DNA from: Marthasterias glacialis
Taxonomy: Eukaryota; Echinodermata; Asteroidea; Forcipulatida; Asteriidae
NCBI GenBank assembly: GCA_911728455.2
Contig: OU452222.1
Span: 19,230,559 to 19,294,558 of the forward strand
Direction of reading: 5' to 3'
Length of the DNA stretch: 64,000 nucleotides
Part shown: positions 10,986 to 24,600 of the stretch, piece by piece
How the letters are laid out: every line of letters begins with the position of its first letter
How positions within the stretch are numbered: the first letter of the stretch is position 1
The notes under the pieces: model-generated
Told to the model about the DNA's origin: nothing
The model's database searches: none
Seen by the model: the letters and a program-made list of their open reading frames with translations, nothing else
Made by a program: the position numbers and the translations under genes

Positions 10986-12349
10986 TTGCAAAATGCATGT
11001 CACCACATAGAGCATTTTATCTAGATTCTGATGGAAAAAGAATTCTGAAACGTTGCGAGAGAGAACATTATCATTTTTCACAATAAATACCAAACTCTCG
11101 CTTTTGAAAATTGGCTCAAAGTCCAAGGTTTTGCCAGAGCCAGTCACATTTTATAAATACTTGTCCACGTTCAGTCAACAGTCTTATCCTGTGACTCCAA
11201 AGACAAAGATCTATTCAAATCTGACACAACCTCAGAAAAACCAAAAGTGCCAGGGCTCGGTTATGGGGGGAAAAATTCACCAGACCGCAGAGTTAATAGC
11301 TCCAACCTTTACTAGACAGAGACCAGAATCAAAATGAGGAAAACAGTACGACAGGTAAGGTGACGGATTGTTCCTTTGGTGACAAAAGCATGGAATTTGG
11401 CACTCGGTCAGAGTATGTCATGAGAAAGACATTTGGCTGAGGGGCCATCGCAGAAAATATTGGTAGTTTACAAGCAATGACAGCAAAATTGAAAATTGCT
11501 TGTTGTTCTACCTATCTGTTTTCAAAGGACAAACCTGCGATTGGCCCTATTGAAGCCTTGCACGGCACACACGGCGACTTTGCCACGTTGAGCATTTTGA
11601 GATTCAATAGGTAAGCGTGTAAACGCCGCGTCCCCTAAAATGCACCCTACACTTGATAACACAGGGACATTGACTTCCAAAGTGGCGCAACCATGATAAC
11701 TGTGATGATGTCAGGTGAAATGGGTCAATAGCCAATGATCTTTCTCATGACATCCTCTGACTGTGTACCAAATTCCATTCTGGTAAGTCATCAAAGGCAC
11801 AATCCCCCCAAATATTTTCCCTATCCGCCCCACTAAGAAAAACTTTCTACACAGTTTAACATGTAAAATGTTTTTTTTCAAATCTCACTTAAAAAGTTTT
11901 GATTTGAACGAGAGAAGTTTTATCTCATTTGAATTATCATACAAACATTGCTACTCCACAGAAGTGAAAGATATTCATCAGACTCGAAATCAACATTTGA
12001 ACATCATTTTGTTGTTGTAGATATTGCACAATGAAGTGTTATTATCCATTAGTCTGGTTGAAAGTTAACAGGACGGACACTAAAAATCCCTGGCCTGGGG
12101 CCTGAGGTCCAGTGTAACTATCGAGCCCCGAGTGCCTGTGTGTATTTTGGTTTCACTTGACGGGCCTGATTTCACAAAGAGATAAGACTCCACTACCGAC
12201 AGAGCGAGACGTACTCTGACATCACAAACGTGTGCACAGTTAGTTCTGTGCAAATTTGTTTGCCCCCACACACAACCCGTGCAGCTGAACGGTTTCAAGT
12301 GGTTGGTCAACTCGCTGGAAAATGTCACAAAGAGTAGGAGTTTTTAAAA

Positions 12350-12706
12350 AATTTTATTTAGTTATTTTTTTAATGGAAGTCGCCAGACACACACGGCATG
12401 TAAGCCACTCAAGGTGTTGGCTCAAAATCAGCTGTTTTCCCAGGAGCCATTACCACCTACTCCTGGGTCTGAAACAGAGTTACCCCCTTTACAGTCTGTA
12501 AGGATGTAGGCTTGGGTATCATCCATCAGAAGAAGCCTGGCTGGTAGAGCAGAAAGCTCTACCGCCCCAACTTTTACGAAGTAATAATGGTTAAGTGCCT
12601 TGCCCAAGGACACAAGTGTCACGACTGGGACTCGAACCCACACTCCGATGACTCAGCCACCAGAGCTTGGGTCCGACGCACTAACCACTCGGCCACAACA
12701 CACAAC
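12350..12706 (-). repeat. tRNA-derived SINE, minus orientation
   Basis: The minus-strand head GTGGCCGAGTGGTTAGTGCG is a clear A-box/D-arm, and the B-box GAGTCCCAGTC lies 30-60 bases further. The tail on the plus strand is an A/T-rich block near 12340-12370. It is the best-preserved SINE copy in the window. Confidence 0.75.
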
Positions 12707-13533
12707 CAAATTCGTCTCAACACATTTCCCAGGTGACGGTTCCCTTGATCTCAAGTGCAAGCTATTGTTTGAAAAAAATATTAACAAATCATTTTTCATA
12801 AACTACCGATAATTTCTGAACTGGATTTTAAAAGCGTCGCATTAAAATAGTTTGAGCTCAGTTGACTTTAAATTTGTAACAACTTACCCTGCTGGTACAT
12901 CATACACCATTTAATTGGCTGTTTATATACATAGACTATTCATTCAAAATTACATGTCTGCAAAGCAGTGAAATTCTGTAAGGATTTTCTTGGCGTCCTT
13001 ATTTCTAAATATTTTGTTTTAGGTTGCTCAGATTATTGTATTAAGATTTAGATTGTGTTGTTTGTATGCAAATCATGTTGTGAATTGCAAGTCGTTCATC
13101 AATTCTAATTGGTCAGTTTTGACTAAAAACTGTCAGTCCAACCAATAGCACAAGGGCTTACAAAGAAAAGTGGTCCCCATCATATTTGTTCCAGGGTCAA
13201 CAGTCAAATTTTGACGACAACGTTTTTTCCAATGCCTTCTCAAATTCATTAACACTTTATATCTTTGGCATTGCATACTCCGTTAACCTGTACAAGACTG
13301 CAAATATTCAAAACGTAAAGTCACAATCCAAAAATACTAATTATATTCAAAAATACAAACCAAAAGGAAAAAATACAAATGATGGCAAAAAATGGCAAAT
13401 CTTTTTTTTGTTTAGTAGGGCTTTGAGCAGGGGGACTAGATACAAAGAAATGCATTGACCTACACGGAAACCTCATCATCATGTACGAGGCAGTGAACAC
13501 TGAATTTGGTACAGGTACATATCCCACTACGTG

Positions 13534-13732
13534 GTCCCAATTTCACAGAGCTGCTTAAACACAAAGGAAGCACTATCTTAGCACAAACCAATTTAAGCTT
13601 ACCAATGTAAGGTTACCAGCCAAAATGTCATGTCATATGTGCCATTTGTGACTGGTATCCTGCTCATTTTTGCTTAGCAAAAATTTGTTGAGCAATATTT
13701 TCTGCTTAAGCAGCTCTTTGAAACTGAACCCT
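13534..13732. mobile_element. GGGCCCAATTTCA-type inverted-repeat element
   Basis: Left end TCCCAATTTCACAGAGCTGC and right end GCAGCTCTTTGAAACTGA are imperfect inverted copies. The interior holds the recurring GCTTACCA..GGTTACCAGCCAAAAT block. Relatives occur at 15600-15953, about 18120-18570, 51925-52169 and near 55220 and 55880-56100. Confidence 0.6.
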
Positions 13733-13762
13733 GTCTAGTAAAAAACAGAAATGTAAGACTGT

Positions 13763-13884
13763 GTCCGAATCAAGCGACTTCGGCTACGGCTACGACCATT
13801 GGCTACAACAATAACGTTGAACAGTAGGATTTTTCGGCATTCCAGCCTTAGCCACAGCCAAAGCCGTTAATTCTGACTCGGCCT
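13763..13884. mobile_element. Short inverted-repeat element, CCGAATC/GACTCGG ends
   Basis: The left arm (GACTTCGGCTACGGCTAC) pairs imperfectly with the right arm (TTAGCCACAGCCAAAGCCG). This is consistent with a small foldback MITE, single copy in this window. Confidence 0.5.
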
Positions 13885-14151
13885 AAGAAACACTTTCTCC
13901 CCATCAAATTCAACATACTTTTAAAATGAAAATTTTTCCTGTGGAGGTCACTGCCTTACTTGCGCATTTCATGTGTCTGTAAAGTTTCCATACAGTTAGA
14001 AATCATCAAGATCTTACTAGACACAGTGTCTATTGGACATTCATTTAACAGTTCGACAAATCCAAGGACAATCCCAGAAATTGAGAGTTCTGAATGACAG
14101 ACTTCCAGAGTAGTTCAATATCAGACTGGTATACTTCAATATTAACCAGTA

Positions 14152-14759
14152 GACGCCAGATGATGTGCGTATGCAAAGATATTGTCGAGTCAATGAAAAG
14201 GCGACGTTAAAACACGCCATTGAGTAAAATTGGAACACCAGAACAAAGGTAGCCCGGACATTTCGCTACGGAACCTCTACTGAACGTGCACAGAGCGCGC
14301 ACACCCTTTGTTTCACCCAAACAAACATGTTCTTGACTATTTTGCCAATTTCGGCCCATTGTGTTGGGGGTTATTGTGTAATCTCGATTCCAGACCTTTG
14401 TCCCTTTGTTCAAAGAAAAGGATTATGAGACATTGAGAGGCTTGCACTATTGTTTATTCTTTGTATTTCAGCTCACAGAGTGGACCGAGGATCCAGTCAT
14501 GGTTCTAGATTTAGTACCATTCCTCGGCTGTAGCTCACGGACGAGGTTTTACAAGTCATGTGTTTGACATTCTCTCGATACAGAAAAACAAAAATCGCGG
14601 AACCAGAAAAAAACCCACTTTATTCTCTTGGCTTTGTCAAATCAAAGTTTCTCTGTGCCAGCGGTACTCTCAAAAAAAATTATTGTGGCAATTCCAAGAT
14701 AATAATCCGAAACAGGCTGGACGGGAAAAAATGGAAGATTCGTGGCGGCAACTGGTTAA
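14152..14759 (+). mobile_element. TTAA-ended MITE, copy 3 (complete)
   Basis: This is the clearest full-length copy, 608 bp with TTAA at both ends (14152-14155 and 14756-14759). Left end TTAACCAGTAGACGCC; right end GGCGGCAACTGGTTAA. TTAA duplication is the signature of piggyBac-type transposition. No transposase frame is present. It is downstream of IMPACT. Confidence 0.8.
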
Positions 14760-15777
14760 CGAGATACCTCAGTCATTCAGAATAATAAATATTTTGTTTT
14801 CACTTGTAAAGGACATTTTAACAGGCTTTTACATTGTTGGCTAATCCATCCCACTGGTTCAGTCTGCTCTTTTGGGGTGTATGCAATTACAAGTAAGGCT
14901 TTGTTGAGAAATCACCAATAGTTTATGCACCCTTTTAAATCTGCATAAAAATTGATAGCAAAATATTTAGCATCATTTCACATTTAAGGAAGAGGGGTGT
15001 GGCACTTACATCAATATATATTTTTATAAATGCATCCATTTGAAACATAACCATTTACCAAATTTCTTTTTTAAGTATATAAGTGGAAATTTCAACAAAT
15101 TGTAGAATGATTCACTCCCAAGAAAAAAAAATGCAATTTGAACGATTAATTTAAATAATTTAATGTACAGTTAAATACTTTGTTCTTCTGACCGAAAAAA
15201 AAAAACCAAACGAAAAATAATTCTGACTTCAAACCCCTCCGCAATTTTTGTCAAATAAAAAAAGCTGTATCAAAATAGTGAAAGAAATAAATACGCAAAT
15301 TGATGATGCAAGAAACTAGACTATTCTTTTATGAAACAAATGGTCAAAGATTTTATATATATTTTTGTAACATGTCGGTAAAATATTACAGAGTGCGCAA
15401 TAGCGCCAGCTTGTTTAGCAAAGAGTGTATGACTCAGAGGAAGAGGAAGTGTTCGCCTCTGGTAATTAGTGAAGATTTCAACTAAAGCCAGGAGATTTCT
15501 ACTAATGGGTATTGGAACCTTTTCACGTAAAAAATTGTTCATCAAGTGGTCCTAAAATTTAAAATCTGATTTCAAAGTTTGATTTCTAAAAGCGTGCACC
15601 GATAATCAGCATAAGCACAAAAAGTAGCTAAGCACAACAAAATTATGCTTACCAGAATATGGTTACCAGTCAAAATACCATTTAACATGTACCATCTGTG
15701 ACTGGTATCCTGGTCATATATTTATTCGTGCTTAGCAGAAAATTGTTGAGCAACATTTTATATTGAAGCAGCTCTGT

Positions 15778-15953
15778 GGGCCCAATTTCATCGAGGGGCT
15801 TAAGCAAAACATTTTGCTTAGCAATTTCTTGCTCAGCAAAAATAAGCAGGAAACCAGTCACACGCGGTGCATGTTACATGGTTATTTGGCTGGTAACCTT
15901 ACTCTAGAAAGCAAAAGTGTCTCGTGCTTCAACAGCTCTATGAAATTAGGCTC
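15778..15953. mobile_element. GGGCCCAATTTCA-type element, second copy
   Basis: Starts GGGCCCAATTTCATCGAGG and ends AGCTCTATGAAATTAGGC, an imperfect inverse. It abuts a partial copy at 15600-15777. Confidence 0.6.
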
Positions 15954-17159
15954 TCGTACTTATCATTATATGTCCATGCTGGTACAGGATTAGCGGTGTC
16001 TACAAATAGAAACTTTTAACTCACAAACGCCCTTTTCTTATCAAGATCAAACTACCCAGGACAAAAATGCATCTGCAATCGATTGATTGAAACAGGTGCT
16101 GAATGGGGGGGGGGGATTCAACCACTGATCCCAAACTGCCACAGTGAAAGCAGACAAGCTTGTTACACTGCTGAGTCTTTACTAGAGTTTACAACAACCG
16201 AAGCTGAAGTTGCAAATATCTTGTGAAAGTCTTCCATCAACGTATAAAAAAGAAAAAAACAAAAAAAACAAAAAAGACAAAAGAATCTTGGAGTATTAAC
16301 CATCTACTCCAAAGAGATCAGCAACATTTTTTTTTTTCACATGGCCTTGTTTTTTCCACAATTGTCTCATCTCTTTCGGTCGGAATTAGCTCAACCGACA
16401 CTTTCTGAACCTCACTTGATTGACTCAGAGTTCAAGCGTCTCGATATCATCGCCAAACAAAGAAAAGCTTCTTCAACACGTCTCACTGCTACCATGAAAT
16501 CATACGGTTCTGAAGCTTTGCATGGTGAGACAGGTATTAGTTAAATCAAACAGGTGCATGAGGTAATGATCATCTCTTTTAGTGGTGTTGGTTCCGAGAA
16601 GTACAAGTTGGTTCATCATCAACGATTATCCCCTAGCTATTTTCCAGTCTGTTGATGATGGCTACCGGCAAAAAATATCTTGAGAAATAAACCAATCAAC
16701 TCTTTTTTCAGAGTTGTCCAACCACCGGTTCTTTTCAGAGCCATCACAAATCATAGGGATTATTCCATGGTGTTACAGCAAACCTTACTAGAATAGACAT
16801 CTCTTTTTAAGACCCACCACTTCTTCCGTTATGAGATCATAACATGTGAGAATTACAACCCATAAGCTTTCAGCACAAAGTTTTCTCTAACGACAGCAGT
16901 GATTTTTTTTCAAATTTAAACAAACATGTTACCCGTGCCACATAACACTGTACAGACTTTGCAAAGATTCCCTTCCCCACTGACACAACTGCAACTGGCA
17001 CAGGATTTCCGGACAACCCCCATGGTAGTGGTATTATGAACACTTTCTTTGGTCCAGATCGCTGTATTACAATCACTGTTGTCCAAAACTTGCTTCCAAA
17101 AACCCGTCAACTTATTCCTGACTTTATATTTGTACTGAGAATGTTTTTGAACAATAATA

Positions 17160-17345
17160 AAAGTTTTGCAAATACTGTTGCAGGCCTGACCCTTTGCTCG
17201 TGTAAGGGGGCAAAGCAGTTTTGCCCAAGTAAAGGCCACCTCCATGAGGGAAATGTCAATTTCTACTGGAACGTTTTAAGGGGCACTAAGGCAATGACCG
17301 AGGGGCATGTTGCCTCCATGAGTTATCAAGCCAGCTGTTGAATTA
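17160..17345. repeat. Dispersed AGGCAATGACC repeat
   Basis: Contains AAGGGGCACTAAGGCAATGACC and a TTGCCTCCATGA-type end. The same phrase recurs near 27000-27190, 37660-37770, 37960-38100, 47280-47440 and 57700-57790. Unknown class; no coding potential. Confidence 0.55.
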
Positions 17346-18666
17346 GTCTTGGTTTCTACTCCAGGCATTCCAGGTACCACACATTTTCCCCCCACAGGAT
17401 AACAAAAACAAACAAAAAACACACGAATGGAGAATGAACAGACTGGCCCCTACCATGGGGTGAAAACACCACTTCAGTCATCATAAATGAATTTTAGGTA
17501 TCGGACACAAAATGGCCCCGCTGTGTGTCATCATTGAGAGGGCACGGCTATTTTCATGATTGCAAAGGGCACTTTCATTGCAAAATCTTAAAGTCTATGG
17601 GAAACTTTTGAAAGGGGCACCAAGGCCAAGACCGGGCCATGGCCTCTGTTTTGAATGCCAGGCCTGGGTGTTTTAGAGTTGTTCAAGGAGGTGGGGGGGG
17701 GGGGGGACGGGACCTTAATTTTATAGACAAAGAAGCTTTACTGTTATCAGATTACTGAAGAAGAGTGTAATGTGCCATAGTCTCTTATAAGGAAAAGTGC
17801 CACATTTCAGTTACAGTTAAAATTCCCAGGAACTTCCTGGTTGTTCAGCATACTGAAAATTCGTACAAATGTGTCACCTGTTTGTTTTGTTTTTAAGCAT
17901 TTCACAAATGTTAACAGCGTTGCAAAGATTTCATATGCTTAAGACTTTGTAATGCTAATTTCAAGACTTGCTTCTGGGGCAGAAATGTTCCCAGTTTGGG
18001 AGTGGAAAGCAAGAGGAGGGAGAAAGTAGTGTTTACATTATTACATTATACCTTTCCACAGATTTTACCGTTCCACCAAACCGAAAACGTACGTAGCCAG
18101 GACCAAATGCCATGGAGCTGTTTTCCTGTAAATACCGATTAACAAATTCAGCTGCTAAGCAGAATTGACCGGGAAACCAGTAACAAACAGTATTCACCAC
18201 ATGGCATTCTAGCTGGTCACCTCTTATACATAACAGGTTAAAGATTCGGTTAAAGAGTGCTGGGGACACAAATTTGGTAAGCAAAGAAAAATCTGGCCGA
18301 GCTGAAAAAAGTTTACCAGCCAAAATTGTAAGCAGTTTACACTGCTGGATTGTTTACTTTACTTAACTGGCTCCCGTACATTATTACAGTTAATAAATGT
18401 GTTTAACACTGTTTACTTCATAAAGTTGTTAAGCAGGAACATTTTCTGTTTAGCAAAAAAATTTCAGGGAACCGGTCTCAAAGAGTATACATTACATGTT
18501 ATTTTGGCTGGTAACTTGTTACTGCTAAGCAAGATTTGTCTGTGCTAAGCAATTTTTTTGTGCTTGACAGATGAAACCACATCCCAGGTTTGATCCATCT
18601 CATGGATGAGATTTCAGGGCAGCCTTTTACCCTCCTTCCCCACAAGGTTTATCTTTGAGTGCCGTG

Positions 18667-21600
18667 CTAGGATGCGTTTGTGGAATTTTGCCCGGGGATG
18701 GATTTCCGGCCCCTGGTCATCCGGTCCAGTTCCGCTGCTGCGTCGTTTCGTACTGATTTGTCACCTGACAACAGGAAAATATCAAGAACACCTGGCTATT
18801 AAAGAAAAGGTTTAACATTTTGCTTTTAGACGATTACATTTGTCTGGCTTTAAAAAAAAAGATCGTGAAAACAACCGATGAAAATTTCAGTGCAAGATTC
18901 TTACAGTAATCAGAACACATTGTACCAATAAACCATTTTATCTTCAAGCAAACTTGAATCCTCGATTCTGATTGGTCGATCCATAACAACAAGAGTGTGA
19001 TAAGTACCTATATTGCACGGCCCATACCACACCCTGTTCTAACGCGCCGTTCTAACTTGTGTATTGTGCGTCCAGTTTGCTTTAAGATAAATTCATTATC
19101 ACACACACGCTCATTGAATACGGAAATATAGCACGTCTGCATCCCATATCCAACTCGGCCTTGGATATGGGACGCAGAAGCGCTCAATTCTTCCGTTTTC
19201 CACCTGCGCTTGTGTGACAACTAATATTATATTTTGTATATATCAAATGTTTATAGCAGGGCAGGATTTATAAAGTCACTTGCCGAGCAGAAGCTAAGGG
19301 AGTCATTTGCTTGGTGTGGGGGAGGGGAGAGGGGGAGGGGAGAGGGGGAGACAAGTGGTCTGGGCTGTTTCTAATCCAGTGCGCCAAATGTTATCAGTCT
19401 AATGGGAAACTTTTGAGGACGCTAGGTGGCAGCAGACTCATAACTAAGTAAACAATGACAGTTTACATGCTAAGTCTGCTGCCACCTACCATTTGCAAAG
19501 TCTCCTATTCAGACATCGTTTTTCTCTTTCTCAAAAATGGCAGCTATTCCCTCCAGGTAGTTGGTTGAAATAGTGGTTGGTTCCATTTGGACGAAGCAAA
19601 AACCCAATCCTCCGCCTTAACCCTTTACTGACCTGGTTTTGGAGCAGCCGGTGACCCCGGTGACCCCGGCCCAGATTTCTTACTAAGTAAACTGTTGAAG
19701 AAGTTCGCTAGCACGCCTTCATTTGTAGCTCCTGGTTTTCCAGCATCCATCTGCATTTAAGAAAGTTTAAAAATAATAATAATAATAACAAATAGACAAA
19801 ACCAAGGTTACAAGAACAAAGTCACCATAATAAATATATTTAACTTTACAGCGTCAATTTTCAAATAGTTTAATATAAAATAAAAAAAATAATTCTAAAA
19901 ATCTTAATTTACTTTTCAGCAATAATTTACATTAAAGAATTTTCTTTAAAAAAAAATCGGAACAATTACTTTTTAGTAGCTCTATGAATATCAATCAATC
20001 AATCAACCATTCAATCAATCAATCCATCAATAAATCATTCAATCACTCAAACAAATCAATCAATCAATCAATCAATCAACAAACCAATCAATCAATGATG
20101 CTCAGACAACTCTGGTCCCCACACAGGTTCTGCTCAGAACCTCCTTTCCACAAGGCTACCAACAACCTCCTATACCATACAAGCTACACAAAGTTTCAAA
20201 TCTTATGCATAAAAGTAAACTCATTTAGAGGTCAAGTTAATAACACAAATTCATAAATACACCCAGACAGTTTAGGCCGTCCTATTGGTTGAAAGGTGGT
20301 CACATGACCATTTAAGATCAGTTTTAAATGGCTGATAAAGACATAGCTGGATCTGTGGATGCACTAGTGTTGGCACGCCAACTTACGTGGGGCTAATTTA
20401 CATATAACGCAATCACTACATACGATACTCAATGTTACATCTATTACTACTCGTGCATACACACAACCGATGCAATAGACTCTTTGCAAAACGAAGCAGG
20501 AGGGTGTGACAGGAATCGCAAATTTATCAAACATAAATTTTTTTTTTTACAGATTACTACAACTTTTCACAAAGAGGGCATTTATGAATTGGAATAAGGT
20601 CATGCCTGTGCAATAAAGGACTTTGCCTTCAACTTGGTCCTTTATCACATGGCCATGACCCTGCCGGTTTTAAACGGCTGTTTTACGACCTCATCACCAC
20701 ACTTTTCTTCCCTTATTATAATAAACTGATCAATGATGAGCAAAATGAGTTTACAGTGCAGTGTACTGTTGGGAATACAGAAAAGAAAAAAAACAACGTC
20801 TTGGGTAGTTAGAAATATGTGCATCTTTCAAGGGTTTACAAAAGCATTTTTTGTGCGATGAAAGAGTTGTTAAAAAAAACTGACCTTGGCCTTTCCGGAT
20901 GGCGTTATGGGTGCAGCGTTAGCTACGTTGCCCTTCCTTTCTGGTGTTCTCATACCAATGGCTTGTCTCTGTGGTGCGTCCTGGGGGGAGGGGGGGTGAG
21001 GGGGTTAATAAACAACCATTAAGAATTGTACCTGTCAATGCTCTGATTATCTTCAAGAAAATGCTGTATTCTCCAGAAGACAAAAAGAGCATACTGATCA
21101 AAACGTTGAGTTGTTGAACCACCAGTTCTTTTCAGAACCGTCACAACGCATGGAGAGAGATTATTACATGGTGTTACTGCAAACCTTACTAAATTATACT
21201 GCACCATGCAAAGTTTCAAATCCTACTCATGTACATGGTGTTACTGCAAACCTTACTAGGTTGTATCTCCACCATGAACAGTTTCAAATCCTACTCATGT
21301 ACATGGTGTTACTGCAAACCTTACTAAATGGTATCTCCACCATGCAACGTTTTAAATCCTGCTTACATACAAACTTACAGAAAGAAACCCCTGGTTAAAC
21401 AAGAACAGTATAGACAGTGTAAGTCTTGCGCACATTTGGAAATATTCAAATGTTTCAGTGACAGATTTTGTTTCACATATTAAAGCAACGTGCTTGGGTT
21501 CCCTACAATGTTCGAAAGCGTACAAGAGTTGCACGGTTTATTGATCTCTACAGTTGGAAAAGCCAGCTGTGATCCTCTTCTTGAGACCGCTTTGAGTGCA

Positions 21601-24600
21601 TTATTGCAACTTTTGATTGGTCAAGATGTCATGGGGCAGGGCTTAGTAAATCTCCATGGAGACTGAGACATACCTGTTGTTTGGCTGGAGGGAGGTTCTT
21701 GCTCAGCATGGCTTGTTGTTTCATCAGGAAGACCTGTTCATCTTCAGCGGTAATTTCTTTACTGTCTTGTAATGGCTGGAGTCAAGTAAGAACGAAACAA
21801 TTGGATAACAATTGGAAAGAATACATTTGTATGGCTTATTTGTTTAAACCCTTCAAAGACCACAGTAGCTGCAAACGACTCTTACCAAAATGCTTAAATA
21901 TATGGCTGCAGAATTAGCCCTATTTTTGCTCAACCAAAAAGGTTAACATAAAAGAAATAAGAATACACTATTAACTAGTAAAGTTGCGGGTACAACCACG
22001 TGTTTGAATCTCTTTTGGGAGGAGTGTTGGCTCTGAAAAGAGCTCATAAAAGGTTATGTCCTGAATTTACCATGTCAACATGTTATCTACATTTCTAAAA
22101 CAAAACAAAATATATGTTTTTCGTCAATTTGAACTTCTCCATCACAATCAGAAGGCTCACAGTAAGCTTTAGCAACCACCCAACACACATGAATGAAGAG
22201 TAGATTGGGGGATTAAAGATTCTTTAGCGTCTAGTTGCCCTTTGCTAGTGGGTCACGGTTTTAGACCTGAAACTAAAACAAGTCGGTGGTGTATGCTTCT
22301 CCTTAAATGATAGTACTGGCATGACTGGTCAGAGCAGTCTGAGTAAAAACCCTGATTGCCCCAACTTGTTAGGGGTCGTCCAAAGTTTTCAACATTTTGA
22401 AGGTTGTACAAAGTGCCAGTTTTTAAGACCCAGCAAACATGTCTTTGGCTGTGTTAGCTTCGAGATGCACTTGTGTTCATAGTAACAACCTCCCCCCTTG
22501 GCATAATCAACCTAAATGCCTGCAAACACCATGTCTGGTTTTTTTTCAATATTTGTTTCCCCTGTTGATTCTTTCGTAGAAATCTCAACATTTTTAAAAG
22601 CAGTTTTTAAAGTCGTATACAGTTTCTGACCCCCTCCCCCTGTCACACTCTTGGTACGACAGTGAAAAATGTTGACAGCCTTGGATGGCCCCTCACTCAG
22701 ATGGTTTTTAAATTACCTTTAATCACCTTATTATAGGCACAGTAAGAAATGTATAAAGCAGGCATCCCAAAAACGAGGACATAGCCAAACATACATAACT
22801 TTGTACAATGTTTATCAGTTTTCTATGGCACTAAAAGTGAAGAGAAAAAAGAGGAAATCAGCTGATCAGCTGAAAAGCTGCATGCCCGATGAAGACCATG
22901 AACAACTTTAAGCAGCAGGTGTAAAGAAGCTTCAACAACGCCCCCACCCCAATTCCCTCCTCTCACCCCTTATCCCTGAAAGACGTACCTTTCTGATTAC
23001 TGGCTTAGCAACAACATCTCCAAATGGTTCTTGGGGATTAATGTTCGGCATGTTCTCATAGAGAATGCCTATTTTCTGTAGATTGTCCCAACCAGAAGGC
23101 CTGTAGAGAGATGCAAATATCCCTGATTGGTCAAAAGCTAAACACTGCATGCTGTCGCTACCTTTTACTGATTCCATGGGATTCTCATTTATTCATGATA
23201 CTGTCGCGCTCTTGCGAAAAAAAGTATCTTGAATTTGCGTCTCACACTGAGAGACTGTGCAAAAAAAATGACGCAACTGGATTTCTGTGTACATTCAAAA
23301 CAATTTGTAACCGACGCCACAAAATGACACCTTTTGTGCAAAACCACTTTTTTTTTTTTTTCATTTTTTACGTGTTTATACAATATTCGTCAAAGTTTAT
23401 AATTTCATGAACTTTCAAAGCTTGACTTTTTTAACTACTGTAATTATGCATGGCAACCTTCTTTGCACAAAGGTGACAATCTTCGTTTTCATGAGCTGAC
23501 AAAAAGGTTCACCATTGTAATGCATGGCGTGCACAATACTCAAATGTGAACAAAAACGATTTCACAAACTGACACAAAACTTTTGTTTACATTTTTGTTA
23601 ACTTTTTGTTTACATTGTAATACATTGGAATGTGTCTCTTTGTGAAAACGGAAATAGTCTGTTTTGCTTCTTCTTTGGTTTCACAAACTGACACGTACCT
23701 TCCTACCTTTATTGCTTGTTAACATGGTTAATTTAGGATCAAAAGCAGTATATTTATCAAGTTCAAAGCATCAAGGGCCCACAATGAGAAAACCAGTTGG
23801 AAACACTCTGAAATTTTAAAGGATAGTGGTGTTTTTAAAAAGAGTTTTCTCCGATCGCTAGTTTTCACTGGTATCTGTGTGTGTGTCAGTTCGTGGCGTC
23901 AGTGACGATATTTAGTGAGATATGACATCGTCGCCATTTCATAGATAGAGATAAGAAACATTGAAAGAAACATGAGAACTCCTACATCCAACAGTGGATG
24001 TCCACAGCACTTTGATGATGACACCACACCAGTTGATAAACTAGAGACAAGAAACATGACGGCTTCATTCAACAATGGATAAAGCAAAGCATTCAGCTCG
24101 ACTCATACTTCATGCGAATGTGAAGCTAATTCAATGTCACAACTCTATATTTGCAGCAAAGGTTTTGCAAGAGTTGAGCACATTTCAACTTGAGCGAATT
24201 GTTTGTTGCAAATTTGTAACGTCAAATTCGCTTTGCATTTGCATGAATAGACCAATCCATTAAGCCCCGCCCCCCTAAACGTATTGACCAATCAAAGCAT
24301 TGGCTCCATCACCACTGTACACGTGGGCAGCACAATAAGCATCTCTTCAATGCCACACTGCACGACATGAACGTACCCGCTATAAGTACGCCCAGGCATG
24401 TTTACATTTTCCAATAGGTTTATATCGTGTCAGACTTTCGGCGGCATAACCAAGGCTGTGATTGGTCAATACGTAAGGGGCAGGGCTTAATGGATCGGTC
24501 TATTATGAACTGGGCTTAATGATGATGATACTGTTGCACAGTTTCAGGCCTGATGCCTCTTTCTTAGAAGGGCAGGGCAGTTAAAGAGCACCTCAACAAG

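Larger units (their letters stand above)
8344..18666. other. Intergenic DNA between IMPACT and DYNC1LI (tail to tail)
   Basis: No coding exon is supported in these 10 kb; the short open frames overlap repeats. The interval holds a TA-flanked MITE (8501-9001), a hAT-type MITE (9340-9569), a SINE (12350-12706), several inverted-repeat elements at 13.5-15.9 kb, and repeat pieces at 10.8-11.0, 11.5-11.75, 16.6-16.8, 17.2-17.7 and 18.1-18.6 kb. The 3' UTR of DYNC1LI must occupy part of the right end. Confidence 0.6.

Noticed and set aside
16341-16544. 67-codon frame with plausible composition
   Set aside because: No homology recognised, no splice partners on either strand, and it is isolated between repeats.
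21164-21367. Direct repeats that could suggest a CRISPR array
   Set aside because: The genome is eukaryotic, the units are contiguous with no unique spacers, and the array is an ordinary minisatellite.
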